64,000 nt of DNA from Streptomyces sp. NBC_01304 (GCF_035975855.1 NZ_CP109055.1:3844001-3908000); one strand, 5' to 3'; counted from the stretch's first letter, positions 1 to 9,292 are shown. Numbers and translations: made by a program. The notes: generated from the letters alone by a model not told the origin.

Positions 1-230
1 AACGCGTAGTACGTGTTGCCGGGGTCGAACGACTCGGGGACGTCGGCCATCGCGTAGGTGACCGTGCCGCCCTTCTGGGTCGACTCGTTGACAGTCCCCG
101 TGGTGGCGGCGTTGGCGACGGACTTGTTGCCGTTGCCGTCCTCGTTGCCGTCATCTGCCTTGCTGCAGGCGCTGAGCACGAGGCAAGCGCTGCTGAGGAC
201 CGCGGCTGCGGCCACTGCTGACCTTCGCAT
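1..230 (-). CDS. peptide ABC transporter substrate-binding lipoprotein (partial, N-terminus only)
   Basis: Only the first 76 residues are inside the window; the gene runs off the left edge. The ATG at 230 follows a GGAGG-like site. The product starts with an RR-containing signal sequence and a lipobox (LSAC, Cys22), then a low-complexity D/G/N linker. It then enters the typical start of a DppA/OppA-type solute-binding protein (GGTVTYAMADVPESFDPGN), in which the S-F-D-P turn is characteristic. It would sit on the outer face of the membrane and hand peptides to the permease encoded just upstream on the same strand, whose stop lies 64 bases away. Family assignment is good; the substrate is inferred from family only. 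Confidence 0.8.
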   Translation of the reverse strand, partial: MRRSAVAAAAVLSSACLVLSACSKADDGNEDGNGNKSVANAATTGTVNESTQKGGTVTYAMADVPESFDPGNTYYA

Positions 231-294
231 GATGGTCGGGTTCCCCTCCACTATCGGAAATTTGATTGAGATTCAGCCCGGTATGGGTGGGCCC

Positions 295-1293
295 TCACTT
301 GCTGCGAGGGTCGAGTGCATCCCGGAGGCCGTCACCGAGCAGGTTGAACGCCAGCACGGTGACGAAGATTGCAAGACCAGGCACGATCATGAACTGCGGG
401 TCCACTTCGAACCAGGCCTGCGCCTGGTTGAGCATTCCGCCCCAGGACGCCTGCGGCGGCTGGATTCCGACGCCGAGGAAGCTGAGCGAGGCCTCGAAGA
501 TGATGTTGGTCGGGATCAGCAGCGTCGAGTACACGATGATCGGCGCGACGAGATTCGGCAGGAGCTCCCGGAAGAGGATGTAGGGGCCCTTGGCTCCCAT
601 CCCGCGCGCGGCGTCCACGAACTCCCGCTCGCGCAGGGCGAGGGCCTGTCCGCGGACGATGCGGCCCATGTAGGGCCAGTTGAAGAATCCGATGACGAAG
701 ATGAGTACGCCGATGTGCAGCGGAAGCCCCTCGAGCCCGAAGGCGCCGCCCTGCAGCGTGGCCGAGATGGCGATCGCGAAGAGCAGCAGCGGGAAGGCGA
801 GGAAGCTGTCCATCAGCCGGCTGATCACGGCGTCGACGCGGCCGCCGTAGTACCCCGCCATCAGGCCGAGCACGGTGCCGATGGTGACCGAGAGCAGTGT
901 GGCGCCGAAGGCCACGACCAGGGAGACCCAGGAGCCCTCGAGGATGCGGGACAGGATGTCGCGCCCGAAGCTCGGGTCGACACCGAGCGGGTGGTCCGCG
1001 CTCATCCCGCCCCAATCGCCCTTGGGGAGCGAAGTATTGGGGTCGAGCAGGTCCTGGTTGAAGGCGTCCGGGTCGAGGCCGAGCATCGACTGGATGACCC
1101 GCGAGAACACTGCGGCCAGGATGAGCAGGATGACGACGATTCCACCTGCCACCGCCACTTTGTCCCGCTTGAAGCGGCTCCAAGCGATCTGTCCGAGCGA
1201 ACGCCCTTCGATCTGCTTGGACTTGGCGCCCTCCAGTACCGCCTCGGGCGGCACCTCGGCCTGCGATCCGGTGGTCTCAATGGGTGCGGTCAT
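295..1293 (-). CDS. peptide ABC transporter permease, DppC/OppC type
   Basis: This 332-residue inner-membrane permease has a cytoplasmic N-terminus of about 45 residues, a first membrane helix at about 46-66, an extracytoplasmic insert (OppC_N type) and then the BPD_transp_1 core of five helices. The EAA loop that docks on the ATPase reads EFVDAARGMGAKGPYILFRE, and SFLGVGIQPP follows later, both standard for DppC/OppC. It is the first gene of this stretch of the operon, with the binding protein downstream, so the order here is permease then lipoprotein rather than dppA first. The other permease and the ATPases are presumably left of the window. Peptide import is inferred from family. Confidence 0.88.
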   Translation of the reverse strand: MTAPIETTGSQAEVPPEAVLEGAKSKQIEGRSLGQIAWSRFKRDKVAVAGGIVVILLILAAVFSRVIQSMLGLDPDAFNQDLLDPNTSLPKGDWGGMSADHPLGVDPSFGRDILSRILEGSWVSLVVAFGATLLSVTIGTVLGLMAGYYGGRVDAVISRLMDSFLAFPLLLFAIAISATLQGGAFGLEGLPLHIGVLIFVIGFFNWPYMGRIVRGQALALREREFVDAARGMGAKGPYILFRELLPNLVAPIIVYSTLLIPTNIIFEASLSFLGVGIQPPQASWGGMLNQAQAWFEVDPQFMIVPGLAIFVTVLAFNLLGDGLRDALDPRSK

Positions 1294-1676
1294 CGTCCCT
1301 CGTGCTTGCCCGTGCCGGCGGTTGCCGACAGTGCTTGGCGGCCGCCCGGGTCTGCGGTGCGGTCCGCTGCTGCCGTAGTGCCGGGTGGTTCAGGTGGTCC
1401 AGGTGGTGCGTGCGGTACCGATGTTGAGCTTGCACACGCATGCTGCACACCTGTCCGAACTTCTCTTGTCGGGGGAGTCTTCATCGGCGCAGCGATCAGT
1501 CGCCAGACCTGACGGGGAATGTTTGCGCAACCGTGATGTGGCCAGGAGGCTTCCGTTATCCGGACGCGTTGATCCCTTGAGCGGAATACAAAGCCCTGAC
1601 CAAGAGGGCGCAAATCGCCCTTGACGGACGCAAGTTGGGCGCTTTTACGAGCGTTTGCGTGAGGTGACGTGAACCG
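1294..1676. other. 383-base intergenic region
   Basis: This lies between sseB-like gene 1 and the permease gene, both on the minus strand. I see no credible coding region: the ORFs here have no ribosome binding site and no recognisable domains. It presumably holds the promoter of the peptide transporter operon. A short GGGCG-CAAAT-CGCCC inverted repeat sits near 1607-1621, but I cannot assign a promoter with confidence. Confidence 0.5.
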
Positions 1677-2498
1677 TCAGTACGCGCGCGGGGCAGACGG
1701 CGGATAGCCATAGCCCCCGGCCGGCGCAGGCGCCCCGTGCGCATCCCGGTCGTAGAACGGGCGGGAATTGGCGCGCAGCCACATCGCGACCGGGTCGAAT
1801 TCGTCGAACATCGCGACGGTCGACACCGGCAGCCCGTCCGGCACCGAGGCGATCGACTGCTGCATCATCGCGCGCACCGCATCCACCGCGGACGGCCCGG
1901 TGTCGTACACATCCAGACCGATCGCCAGATAAGGGGCACCGAGCGCGGGCTGCACCCAGGCACGACGGAGCGAGCGCAACGCCGGTGTGCGGTGGGCGTT
2001 TTGAGTGAGTTGAGCGTAGAACTGCGGGATTTCAATGGTGGGTTCGGAAATGCGCAGTGGTCCTGCGGGCACCTTGTCCAGTCCCGTGGCGATGCGTCGC
2101 AGATCGAGCCAGGGGATGCCGACGCCACCGGCCGGGTCGTGCGGGTTGAGCCAGAGGCCGTACTGGGCGGGGTAGAGCATGGCGGCCACATCGCGGCCGC
2201 CGACGACCTCGTACGCCCGTGTCCAGCCGGAGGCGGCGAGCTCCTGGGCGGAGGTCACGCAGGGCGCGTAGCCGTACCCGTCGACCTCGCGGTTGCCGTA
2301 CTGGGCGTCGGGCGAGCCGGCCTGCCCGTGCAGGAGCAGCATCCAGAGCCGGCCGTCCGCGAGGGCCGCGAGCAGCGACTCGTACGCGTCGTAACGCCCC
2401 GGTGTCACCTGGCGCAGCATGTGCTCGACCTGCCCGGCCGCAGCCGTGGGCGACGCACTCACCGAAGACCTGCCCCCTTGGAATGGTGTCCCGTACAC
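1677..2498 (-). CDS. sseB: enhanced serine sensitivity protein SseB-like, copy 1
   Basis: This 273-residue protein has the SseB N-terminal domain at about 20-145 (ALADGRLWMLLLHGQ, then the W-L-D-L-R-R strand region). The SseB C-terminal domain covers about 150-250 and ends in the family-typical MWLRANSRPFYDRD. A G/Y/P-rich tail follows. The start is a GTG with GGGAG 11 bases upstream. A second SseB-like gene lies immediately upstream on the same strand. In E. coli SseB overproduction alters serine sensitivity, and the position here next to gcvT, glyA and sdaA fits a role in serine/glycine homeostasis. The biochemical function of SseB proteins is not established; that link is inference. Confidence 0.8.
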   Translation of the reverse strand: MYGTPFQGGRSSVSASPTAAAGQVEHMLRQVTPGRYDAYESLLAALADGRLWMLLLHGQAGSPDAQYGNREVDGYGYAPCVTSAQELAASGWTRAYEVVGGRDVAAMLYPAQYGLWLNPHDPAGGVGIPWLDLRRIATGLDKVPAGPLRISEPTIEIPQFYAQLTQNAHRTPALRSLRRAWVQPALGAPYLAIGLDVYDTGPSAVDAVRAMMQQSIASVPDGLPVSTVAMFDEFDPVAMWLRANSRPFYDRDAHGAPAPAGGYGYPPSAPRAY

Positions 2499-2645
2499 AA
2501 TCGTCGAATCTCCCCGGCCGGATCGCCCCGGCGGCCCGGATACCCGGGTGAGGAAACCAGCTTATGCGGCCGCACCGGCACCGGATCGGCGCTCGCGCCG
2601 ATCGCTGCCGCTGACAGCTGATTGCCGACGGCTCACGGCCGACGG

Positions 2646-3413
2646 CTACCGCTGGTAGAAGGGCCGCACCCGTTCGCGCATCCAGTCGCCCACCGGATCC
2701 TGGGCCACGTCGAGCAGCACCAGATTCACCGGCCAGGCCACCGGGGTGCGGCCGAGCGCCCGGCCGAGGGCGTCCATGGGGAGGTTACGGGCGGAGCCCT
2801 CCCACTGCGAGAGCTCCACGCCGACGAACATGACCGGCTCCCCGCCCTCGACGCTCGCGAGGCACCGCCGGGCGCTGGTGACCACGCCGGTCGCCGCGAA
2901 CTCCTCGGCGGCCGCCGACAGGAAGTCCATCGGGTCGTGCTGCCAGTCCGGTTCGAAGAGGCGTACGCGGCCGCCGCTCGCGGGACCGTCCAGCGGGGTC
3001 CGCCCGGCCCGGCACAGCTCGGCCACGGCGGGCGGGGGCAGCGGGACGCCGACGGTGCCGTCCGGGTTCACGGCGATGCCGAGCAGCGGGGGCAGACCGC
3101 GGGCGAACTCGACGGCGGGGGCCACGGTGCAGGCCATGTGCTCGCCGACGACCTGGCGGAACTGCTGCTCGGAGCTGAAGACGGGAACGTAGGCCGCTCC
3201 CCCGATGTCCATGGTGGGCAGGTCGAGGTTCGGGCTGTCCTGCGAGCCGCCGTTCGGCAGCGGGATCCAGACCCGGCTGCGGCCGAGCACCTCGACGAGC
3301 CGGCCGCCCGCCGAGGGACCGGCGCCCACCGAGGCCGCGAGGACCTCTTCCAGCTCATTGGCGGGCCAGCCGCCGTACGGATGGGCGTGTGCGCCCTGCC
3401 CGGGAATGTCCAT
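2646..3413 (-). CDS. enhanced serine sensitivity protein SseB-like, copy 2
   Basis: About 255 residues, with the same two-domain layout as the neighbouring copy. The N-terminal domain contains SRVWIPLPNGG and AAYVPVFSSEQQF, and the C-terminal domain ends in DWMRERVRPFYQR, which aligns with the WLRANSRPFYDRD end of copy 1. I place the start at the ATG at 3413 because AGGTGG sits eight bases upstream. The longer GTG at 3425 has no good ribosome binding site. The two genes are a diverged tandem pair (low identity, same domain order), transcribed together toward the peptide transporter. The function is unknown beyond the family name. Confidence 0.75.
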   Translation of the reverse strand: MDIPGQGAHAHPYGGWPANELEEVLAASVGAGPSAGGRLVEVLGRSRVWIPLPNGGSQDSPNLDLPTMDIGGAAYVPVFSSEQQFRQVVGEHMACTVAPAVEFARGLPPLLGIAVNPDGTVGVPLPPPAVAELCRAGRTPLDGPASGGRVRLFEPDWQHDPMDFLSAAAEEFAATGVVTSARRCLASVEGGEPVMFVGVELSQWEGSARNLPMDALGRALGRTPVAWPVNLVLLDVAQDPVGDWMRERVRPFYQR

Positions 3414-3620
3414 CTCTTCAACCACCTGCTCGCGACCGCCTTGCCTGCGCCGAAACCCTAACGCCGCACCCCCGGGCGGCGCCGGGGTGCACCCAAATGG
3501 ACACGCTGAGTTGCTGTCCGGTTGCGGTGCGTGGTGGGCGCTTCGAGGGTGTGCGTAGTACCAACCGCAGATATCAACCGCAGATCCCCATCACAGATCA
3601 ACCTCAGAAGGGACTCTCTG

Positions 3621-4415
3621 ATGAGAGCGCAGAGATCGGCGTCGGCATCGGCGCGGAGATCGCCGGGACCGCGCACCGCCGCCTCGCTCGCCGTCAGCGC
3701 GTCCCTGTGCGGCGCGCTCGCCCTCGGCGTCATGGGCACGGCACCGGCGATGGCTGCGGCACCCGCCGCCACCGGCGACTCGAGCGTGGCCGGGCGTCCC
3801 TCGATGCCCCGGACCGCGCGGGACATGGAGTCGCTGCTCGCGGCGATCGACGAGCTCATGAACTCGCCGCTGACCGCCATCAACATCGTCGACGAGGACA
3901 AGCTCGACCAGGTCATGACGGAGGCGGACGGCCTGCTGGCCGAGGCGCCGCCCGGACAGCGGCCCGGCGACTGGCCCGCGGGCACGGCGCGCATCGCGCT
4001 GAAGAAGGAGGTCGACCGCCTGGTGAACGCCGCGGGCGAGGGCGACTGGCTCGCGGCCGGGATCTCCCAGGCGGCCGTGCCGAAGCTCGTCACGGACCTG
4101 CTGAGCGCGGTGGGGCTCGACGAGTACATCGACAAGATGCCCACGCTGCCCGACCCGGCGGACCCCACCGGGCCCACGACTCCGACCGCTCCCGCGACGA
4201 CGCCTCAGACGCCTCAGACGCCTCAGACGCCGACCGTGCCGCCCGCCCTGCCCGCATGGCCGGCCACGCCCACTCCCCCGTCGACGCCCGCCTGGCCGTC
4301 CCTGCCCGCCACACCGCCCGCCTGGCCTTCCTTGCCGGCCACGCCGCCTCCCGCCTGGCCGGGCCTGCCGCCCGCGCCGCCCGCGTTCCCCCCGGCCTTC
4401 CCCGGCCTGCACTGA
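3621..4415 (+). CDS. secreted protein of unknown function with Pro/Trp-rich tail (paralog 1)
   Basis: 264 residues from the ATG at 3621, which has AAGGGA eight bases upstream. Longer ORF starts have no ribosome binding site. A long signal peptide with an arginine-rich n-region ends near APAMAAAPA. The mature part is mostly helical, with an ALKKEVDRLVNAAGEGDWL segment and a VPKLVTDLLSAVGLDEY segment. The last 75 residues are a Pro/Thr linker (DNA repeat of CAGACGCCT units near 4202-4232) and a tail repeating AWPSLPATPP. No catalytic motif is visible. The next gene encodes a related protein with the same helix core, so this looks like a local duplication. A cell-wall-associated role is a guess from the tail only. 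Confidence 0.65.
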   Translation: MRAQRSASASARRSPGPRTAASLAVSASLCGALALGVMGTAPAMAAAPAATGDSSVAGRPSMPRTARDMESLLAAIDELMNSPLTAINIVDEDKLDQVMTEADGLLAEAPPGQRPGDWPAGTARIALKKEVDRLVNAAGEGDWLAAGISQAAVPKLVTDLLSAVGLDEYIDKMPTLPDPADPTGPTTPTAPATTPQTPQTPQTPTVPPALPAWPATPTPPSTPAWPSLPATPPAWPSLPATPPPAWPGLPPAPPAFPPAFPGLH

Positions 4416-4468
4416 TCCTCCGTACGCCCGAAACACCCCAACCCCCCACCCCCTGAAGGGAATTCACC

Positions 4469-5197
4469 ATGCAGGTCAGCAGAACCCTCGTCGCCCTCGC
4501 CGTCTCCGTGTCCCTCTCCGCCGGCACGGTCGCCCTCGCCGCGGCCCCCGCCATGGCGGCCAACGACCCCGACCGCGTGGCCGCCGCCCGGGCCGGTGAG
4601 GACGAGCGCGCGGTGCGCGTCGAGCGGAGCATCGACAAGCTCTACTCCGCGATCGAGAAGTTCGCCTCGCGCACCTCCTCCGGCAAGGCCGACGCCGGCG
4701 ACCAGCGTGCGGTGTACGCCGCCCTGGACGAGGTGTTCTCCACCACCAAGGACGCCGAGCCGGAGCCGCCGGTCACCGACCCCGCCGCCATGCCGCCCGC
4801 CGACACCGCGGCCGAGCCGGCCAAGGACGCGGCGGCCGCCGCCAAGAAGGCGGACGACGACAAGAAGAAGGAGGCCATCGCCAAGGCGAAGGCGGCCCTC
4901 AAGACCGAGGTCGACGTCCTGGTGAAGGCCGCGACCGGCGGCGACGTCCTGAAGCTCGTCGCGTCCCTCCAGCTGGTCCCGAAGCTCGCCATCGACCTGG
5001 TGCTCCAGGTCGGCCTCGGCAACCTCGGCATCGACCTGTCGGCGATCCTGGGCGGCCTGAAGCCGCCGGCCGGCCTGCCCGCGCTGCCCAACCTGCTGCC
5101 CATCCCCGGCCTGATGCCGCCGGCCGCGACGCCCGCCATCCCGGGCCTGACGCCGCCGGCCAACCCGCTGGCGGGGCTCATCCCGGGCCTGAAGTAG
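4469..5197 (+). CDS. secreted protein of unknown function (paralog 2)
   Basis: 242 residues, ATG at 4469 preceded by AAGGG. The signal peptide (about 1-31) ends at APAMAAND. A charged helical region follows, with a lysine/alanine-rich coiled stretch (AAAAKKADDDKKKEAIAKAK). The core ALKTEVDVLVKAATGGDVLK plus VPKLAIDLVLQVGL matches the core of the upstream paralog at the same relative place. The C-terminus is a Pro/Leu/Gly tail (PNLLPIPGLMPP), different in sequence from the Pro/Trp tail of its neighbour. A strong hairpin terminator follows 19 bases after the stop, so the two genes form one unit of 53 bases spacing. I do not recognise a domain. Confidence 0.65.
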   Translation: MQVSRTLVALAVSVSLSAGTVALAAAPAMAANDPDRVAAARAGEDERAVRVERSIDKLYSAIEKFASRTSSGKADAGDQRAVYAALDEVFSTTKDAEPEPPVTDPAAMPPADTAAEPAKDAAAAAKKADDDKKKEAIAKAKAALKTEVDVLVKAATGGDVLKLVASLQLVPKLAIDLVLQVGLGNLGIDLSAILGGLKPPAGLPALPNLLPIPGLMPPAATPAIPGLTPPANPLAGLIPGLK

Positions 5198-5215
5198 CGG
5201 CAGCCGCTGAACGCA

Positions 5216-5246
5216 GGGACCCCGCACCTGACAGGTGCGGGGTCCC
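5216..5246 (+). terminator. hairpin terminator after secreted pair
   Basis: A 15-base perfect stem, GGGACCCCGCACCTG pairing with CAGGTGCGGGGTCCC, followed by TTGTCGTTGGTTTT. It sits between the convergent secreted-protein gene and the P-loop gene. Confidence 0.85.
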
Positions 5247-5292
5247 TTGTCGTTGGTTTTCTGCCTGCTGCCGGTACGTCACCGGCGTCCGG

Positions 5293-5958
5293 TCAGCCGC
5301 CGAAGGTGATCCCCTGCAGCGTGTCCACCGCATCGCGGTCGAGCAGCACCGCCGAGGCGCAGCCCGCCGGGATCCGGCCCCGCTCGGCGTCGCCCACCAG
5401 GCGGCGGACCGCCCTGCGGTGGCGGGCGAAGGCGTAACGCGAGACGCCCCGGCCGCGCTCGCGCATCCCGGCCAGTGCGGTGGTCTTGTCCACGTCGAGC
5501 AGCAGCAGGTGCAGGCCCTTGCCCCGGCGGGCGGCCTCCCGGGCCAGCCACCGCCGCACCCACGTCTGCGTACCGCAGTCGTGCACGACGACGCTCGCGC
5601 CCGAGCGCAGTGCCCGGCGCAGTCCGGCGAAGTGGGCGAGGCGGACCAGCGGACGGTAGACGGCGTACGGAAGGAGCCTGGGCATGCGGTCCGCCCAGCG
5701 GTCCCGGGCGTCCTGCGAGTCGAGACGAGGAGCGGCGACCGCCCGCTTGATCAAGGTGGTCTTGCCGCTGCCGGGCAGTCCGGAGACGACGACCAGGTCG
5801 CCCTCGGCGAAGAAGAGCCGGCGGGGGGTGCGTCCCGCCCTGTCCCGGAGGTCACGCACCACAGGGCCAGCGCCGCCCACGGCCTCTCGTGCGGGCGCGC
5901 CCGCCTGCTTCGGTATGGCGACCCCGGTGGTGGTCGCGTACGCGCTGGTTCTCTGCAA
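5293..5958 (-). CDS. P-loop NTPase / kinase-like AAA protein
   Basis: A 221-residue soluble protein. Walker A is GLPGSGKTT at residues 60-68, preceded by the strand LVVVSG. VVVHDCGTQ near residue 127 and LLLLDVD near 155 resemble the later strands of P-loop nucleotide or small-molecule kinases. The C-terminal half is rich in arginines that could form a lid (ERGRGVSRYAFARHRRAVRR). The start is a TTG at 5958 with a very strong GGGGAGGA site eight bases upstream; no ATG or GTG fits as well. It is divergent from the gcv riboswitch operon. Substrate is unknown; it could be a zeta-toxin/uridine-kinase-like phosphotransferase, but no specific motif settles this. Confidence 0.7.
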   Translation of the reverse strand: MQRTSAYATTTGVAIPKQAGAPAREAVGGAGPVVRDLRDRAGRTPRRLFFAEGDLVVVSGLPGSGKTTLIKRAVAAPRLDSQDARDRWADRMPRLLPYAVYRPLVRLAHFAGLRRALRSGASVVVHDCGTQTWVRRWLAREAARRGKGLHLLLLDVDKTTALAGMRERGRGVSRYAFARHRRAVRRLVGDAERGRIPAGCASAVLLDRDAVDTLQGITFGG

Positions 5959-6094
5959 CGTGATCGTCCTCCCCGATGCCGTTCACGTAACTCTCTGACG
6001 ACGAGTGTAAAGAGCCGGTAATGCGGCACAACCTCATTACGTCCCCCGAAGACGTGCAATGATGTGCCCGCCAACTGCATACCGGCCGCTTGAA

Positions 6095-6312
6095 TCCGCG
6101 CGGGAGAGCCCCCAGACGTCGTCGGGCTGGGGCGCCGAAGGAGCAAGTCCCTCCCTTGAATCTCTCAGGCCCAGTTACCGCGCGGGCGAGGCAGATCTGA
6201 AAAGCGGGCCGCAGCCGTGGCTCCACCCAAGGTGCAAGCCGCGCCCCCAGATGCGTACTTGATACGTGCGGGCGTGGTGAACCTCTCAGGTTTATGACAG
6301 ATGGGGAGGATC
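6095..6312 (+). promoter_or_regulatory. tandem glycine riboswitch upstream of gcvT
   Basis: The leader carries two glycine aptamers. Aptamer 1 has GGGAGAG (6102-6108), the conserved GCGCCGAAGGAGCAAG (6132-6147) and TCTCTCAGGC (6161-6170). The linker TCTGAAAAGCGGGCC follows. Aptamer 2 has ACCCAAGGTGCAAG (6225-6238) and ends with AACCTCTCAGG and ATGACAGATGGGGAGG. The paired aptamer layout, with CUCUCAGG closing each, is diagnostic. Glycine binding typically switches on gcv expression so that excess glycine is degraded. The aptamer 2 loop reads CCCAAGG rather than GCCGAAGG, which may be ordinary actinobacterial variation. Confidence 0.93.
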
Positions 6313-6345
6313 GACCTCGCCAGTCATGCCCTGGGAGCCACACTT

Positions 6346-7482
6346 ATGAGCACTGTCCCCCGTCTCACCGCCCTCGATGCCGTGCATCGTGCACTGGGCG
6401 CGACCATGACCGATTTCGCGGGCTGGGACATGCCGCTGCGGTACGGCAGCGAGCGTGACGAGCACAACGCCGTCCGTACGAAGGCCGGACTCTTCGACCT
6501 CTCGCACATGGGCGAGATCGCCGTGATCGGCTCCGCCGCCGCGGACTTCCTGAACTTCGCGCTCGTCGGCAACATCGGCTCGGTCGGTGTCGGCCGCGCC
6601 CGCTACACCATGATCGTGGCCGAGGACGGCGGCATCCTGGACGACCTGATCGTCTACCGCCTCGCCGAGACCGAGTACATGGTCGTCGCCAACGCCTCCA
6701 ACGCGCAGGTCGTGCTCGACGCGCTCACCGCCCGCGTCGAGGGCTTCGACGCCGAGGTCCGCGACGACCGCGACGCGTACGCGCTGCTCGCCGTCCAGGG
6801 CCCCGAGTCCCCCGGCATCCTGAAGTCACTCACGGACGCCGATCTGGACGGCCTCAAGTACTACGCGGGCCTGCCCGGCACCGTCGCGGGCGTGCCCGCG
6901 CTGATCGCCCGCACCGGGTACACCGGCGAGGACGGCTTCGAGCTGTTCGTCGACCCGGCGCACGCGGAGCAGCTGTGGCAGGCGCTGATGGCGGCGGGCG
7001 CGCCCGTGGGCCTGGTGCCCGCCGGCCTCTCCTGCCGGGACACGCTGCGCCTGGAGGCGGGCATGCCGCTGTACGGGCACGAGCTGACGGCGGAGCTGAC
7101 GCCGTTCGACGCCGGGCTCGGCCGGGTCGTCAAGTTCGAGAAGACCTCGCACTCCGAGGACTTCGTGGGGCGGGCGGCGCTCGCGGCCGCCGCCGAGCGT
7201 GCCGAGACGGCGCCGCCGCGCAAGCTCGTCGGCCTGATCGCCGAGGGCCGCCGGGTCCCGCGCGCGGGCATGTCTGTAACTGCCATGGGCGGAGCCGACG
7301 GCGAGGTCATCGGTGAGATCACGTCCGGTGCCCCGTCCCCGACGCTCGGCAAGCCGATCGCCATCGCGTACGTCGATGCCGCGCACGCGGAGCCGGGCAG
7401 CAAGGGCGTCGGCGTCGACATCCGCGGCACCCACGAGCCGTACGAGGTCGTCGCTCTGCCCTTCTACAAGCGCCAGAAGTGA
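6346..7482 (+). CDS. gcvT: glycine cleavage system aminomethyltransferase (T protein)
   Basis: 378 residues. The T protein takes the aminomethyl group from lipoylated GcvH, transfers the methylene to tetrahydrofolate and releases ammonia. Visible family signatures are [12 protein letters not shown] at the start, [34 protein letters not shown] and [21 protein letters not shown] place the start at the ATG at 6346, after CTGGGAG and the riboswitch. The ORF that opens at 6301 starts inside the second aptamer. gcvH and glyA follow on the same strand. gcvP and the lipoamide dehydrogenase are not in this window. Confidence 0.96.
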   Translation: MSTVPRLTALDAVHRALGATMTDFAGWDMPLRYGSERDEHNAVRTKAGLFDLSHMGEIAVIGSAAADFLNFALVGNIGSVGVGRARYTMIVAEDGGILDDLIVYRLAETEYMVVANASNAQVVLDALTARVEGFDAEVRDDRDAYALLAVQGPESPGILKSLTDADLDGLKYYAGLPGTVAGVPALIARTGYTGEDGFELFVDPAHAEQLWQALMAAGAPVGLVPAGLSCRDTLRLEAGMPLYGHELTAELTPFDAGLGRVVKFEKTSHSEDFVGRAALAAAAERAETAPPRKLVGLIAEGRRVPRAGMSVTAMGGADGEVIGEITSGAPSPTLGKPIAIAYVDAAHAEPGSKGVGVDIRGTHEPYEVVALPFYKRQK

Positions 7483-7555
7483 CCCTGACCTTCCACAGCT
7501 TCCGTACTTTTCCCTCGTCCACCAGCACTCCCCCGCGTACAGGAGAATTCAGGCC

Positions 7556-7939
7556 ATGAGCAACCCCGCGCAGCTGCGCTACAGCAAGGAGCACGAGTGG
7601 CTGACGCCCGCCGAGGACGGCGTGGCGACGGTCGGCATCACGGAGCACGCGGCGAACGCGCTCGGCGACGTGGTCTTCGTGCAGCTTCCCGAGGTCGGCG
7701 CCGAAGTCGAGGCCGGTGAGAGCTGCGGCGAGCTGGAGTCCACCAAGTCGGTCAGCGACCTGTACTCCCCCGTCAACGGCGAGGTCACCGAGATCAACCA
7801 GGACGTCGTGGACGACCCGGCGCTGGTCAACTCCGCCCCGTTCGAGGGTGGTTGGCTGTTCAAGGTGCGCATCTCCGGTGAGCCGGAGGGCCTGCTCTCC
7901 GCGGACGAGTACACCAAGTTCGCCGAGACCGGCGAGTGA
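7556..7939 (+). CDS. gcvH: glycine cleavage system H protein
   Basis: 127 residues from the ATG at 7556, with AGGAGAATTCAGGCC upstream. H protein is the lipoyl-carrying shuttle between the P, T and L proteins. The lipoylation site is intact: [15 protein letters not shown] with the modified lysine at residue 64. The hybrid/sandwich fold signatures [19 protein letters not shown] and [10 protein letters not shown] are present. It is 73 bases downstream of gcvT, and glyA starts 11 bases after its stop, so all three are likely co-transcribed under the glycine riboswitch. Confidence 0.96.
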   Translation: MSNPAQLRYSKEHEWLTPAEDGVATVGITEHAANALGDVVFVQLPEVGAEVEAGESCGELESTKSVSDLYSPVNGEVTEINQDVVDDPALVNSAPFEGGWLFKVRISGEPEGLLSADEYTKFAETGE

Positions 7940-7950
7940 GGACCGAGCCC

Positions 7951-9210
7951 ATGTCTGTTCTCAACACCCCGCTGCACGAGCTCGACCCGGAAGTGGCCGC
8001 CGCGGTCGACGCCGAGCTGCACCGTCAGCAGTCCACGCTCGAGATGATCGCCTCGGAGAACTTCGCTCCGGTCGCGGTCATGGAGGCGCAGGGCACCGTC
8101 CTCACCAACAAGTACGCCGAGGGCTACCCGGGCCGCCGCTACTACGGCGGCTGCGAGCACGTGGACGTGACCGAGCAGATCGCGATCGACCGGGTCAAGG
8201 AGCTGTTCGGCGCCGAGTACGCCAATGTGCAGCCGCACTCGGGCGCCTCGGCCAACCAGGCCGCGCTGTTCGCCATCGCCCAACCCGGCGACACGATCCT
8301 GGGCCTGGACCTGGCGCACGGCGGTCACCTCACGCACGGCATGCGCCTGAACTTCTCCGGCAAGCAGTTCGACGTGGTCGCGTACCACGTCGACGACAAC
8401 GGCCTGGTGGACATGGCCGAGGTCGAGCGCCTCGCCAAGGAGCACCGCCCCAAGGTGATCATCGCGGGCTGGTCGGCGTACCCGCGCCAGCTGGACTTCG
8501 CCGAGTTCCGCCGGATCGCGGACGAGGTCGAGGCGTACCTCTGGGTCGACATGGCGCACTTCGCCGGCCTGGTGGCCGCGGGTCTGCACCCCAACCCGGT
8601 GCCGTTCGCGGACGTGGTCACCTCCACCACGCACAAGACCCTCGGCGGTCCGCGCGGCGGCATCATCCTGGCCCGGGACAAGACCTTCGCGAAGAAGCTC
8701 AACTCGGCGGTCTTCCCGGGCTTCCAGGGCGGTCCGCTGGAGCACGTCATCGCGGCCAAGGCGGTCTCCTTCAAGGTCGCCGCCACGGACGACTTCAAGG
8801 AGCGCCAGGCCCGCACGATCGAGGGCGCGCAGCTCCTCGCCGAGCGGCTTACGGCTCCGGACGCGCGCGAGGCGGGCGTCGACGTGCTGTCCGGCGGTAC
8901 GGACGTGCACCTGGTCCTCGTCGACCTGCGCAACTCGGAGCTCGACGGCCAGCAGGCCGAGGACCGGCTCCACGAGGTCGGCATCACGGTCAACCGGAAC
9001 GCGGTCCCGAACGACCCGCGGCCGCCCATGGTGACCTCGGGTCTGCGCATCGGTACGCCGGCGCTGGCGACCCGTGGTTTCCAGGCCGAGGACTTCCGTG
9101 AGGTCGCGGATGTCATCGCGGAGGCGCTGAAGCCGACGTACGACGCGAAGGCGCTGGCCGCTCGGGTGTCGGCGCTGGCGGCCAAGCACCCGCTGTACCC
9201 GTCGCTGTAG
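7951..9210 (+). CDS. glyA: serine hydroxymethyltransferase
   Basis: 419 residues. This PLP enzyme interconverts serine and glycine, with tetrahydrofolate carrying the one-carbon unit. The PLP lysine is at about residue 229 in [15 protein letters not shown]. Other signatures are LEMIASENF near the N-terminus, [15 protein letters not shown] and [15 protein letters not shown] use the ATG at 7951 (GAGGA upstream) rather than the GTG at 7936 that overlaps the gcvH stop. A terminator hairpin lies 44 bases after the stop, so the gcv operon probably ends here. Confidence 0.96.
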   Translation: MSVLNTPLHELDPEVAAAVDAELHRQQSTLEMIASENFAPVAVMEAQGTVLTNKYAEGYPGRRYYGGCEHVDVTEQIAIDRVKELFGAEYANVQPHSGASANQAALFAIAQPGDTILGLDLAHGGHLTHGMRLNFSGKQFDVVAYHVDDNGLVDMAEVERLAKEHRPKVIIAGWSAYPRQLDFAEFRRIADEVEAYLWVDMAHFAGLVAAGLHPNPVPFADVVTSTTHKTLGGPRGGIILARDKTFAKKLNSAVFPGFQGGPLEHVIAAKAVSFKVAATDDFKERQARTIEGAQLLAERLTAPDAREAGVDVLSGGTDVHLVLVDLRNSELDGQQAEDRLHEVGITVNRNAVPNDPRPPMVTSGLRIGTPALATRGFQAEDFREVADVIAEALKPTYDAKALAARVSALAAKHPLYPSL

Positions 9211-9253
9211 AACACCTCGCTGTAAAACGCCTTGCCGTAAGACGCATGGGCAC

Positions 9254-9292
9254 AAGGGCCCGCCCGGTGGTTATCCACAGGGCGGGCCCTTT
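9254..9292 (+). terminator. terminator after glyA
   Basis: The stem AAGGGCCCGCCC pairs with GGGCGGGCCCTT around a GGTGGTTATCCACA loop and is followed by TTTG. It separates glyA from the permease gene, which therefore needs its own promoter. A TATATAAGG box at 9362 and a GGCTCCG/CGGAGCC hairpin at 9369-9391 lie in front of the permease start. Confidence 0.8.

Noticed and set aside
7579..9255. A 558-residue minus-strand open frame over gcvH-glyA
   Set aside because: It is complementary to two certain genes; the composition is Arg/Val/Gly-rich as expected of antisense GC-rich frames.
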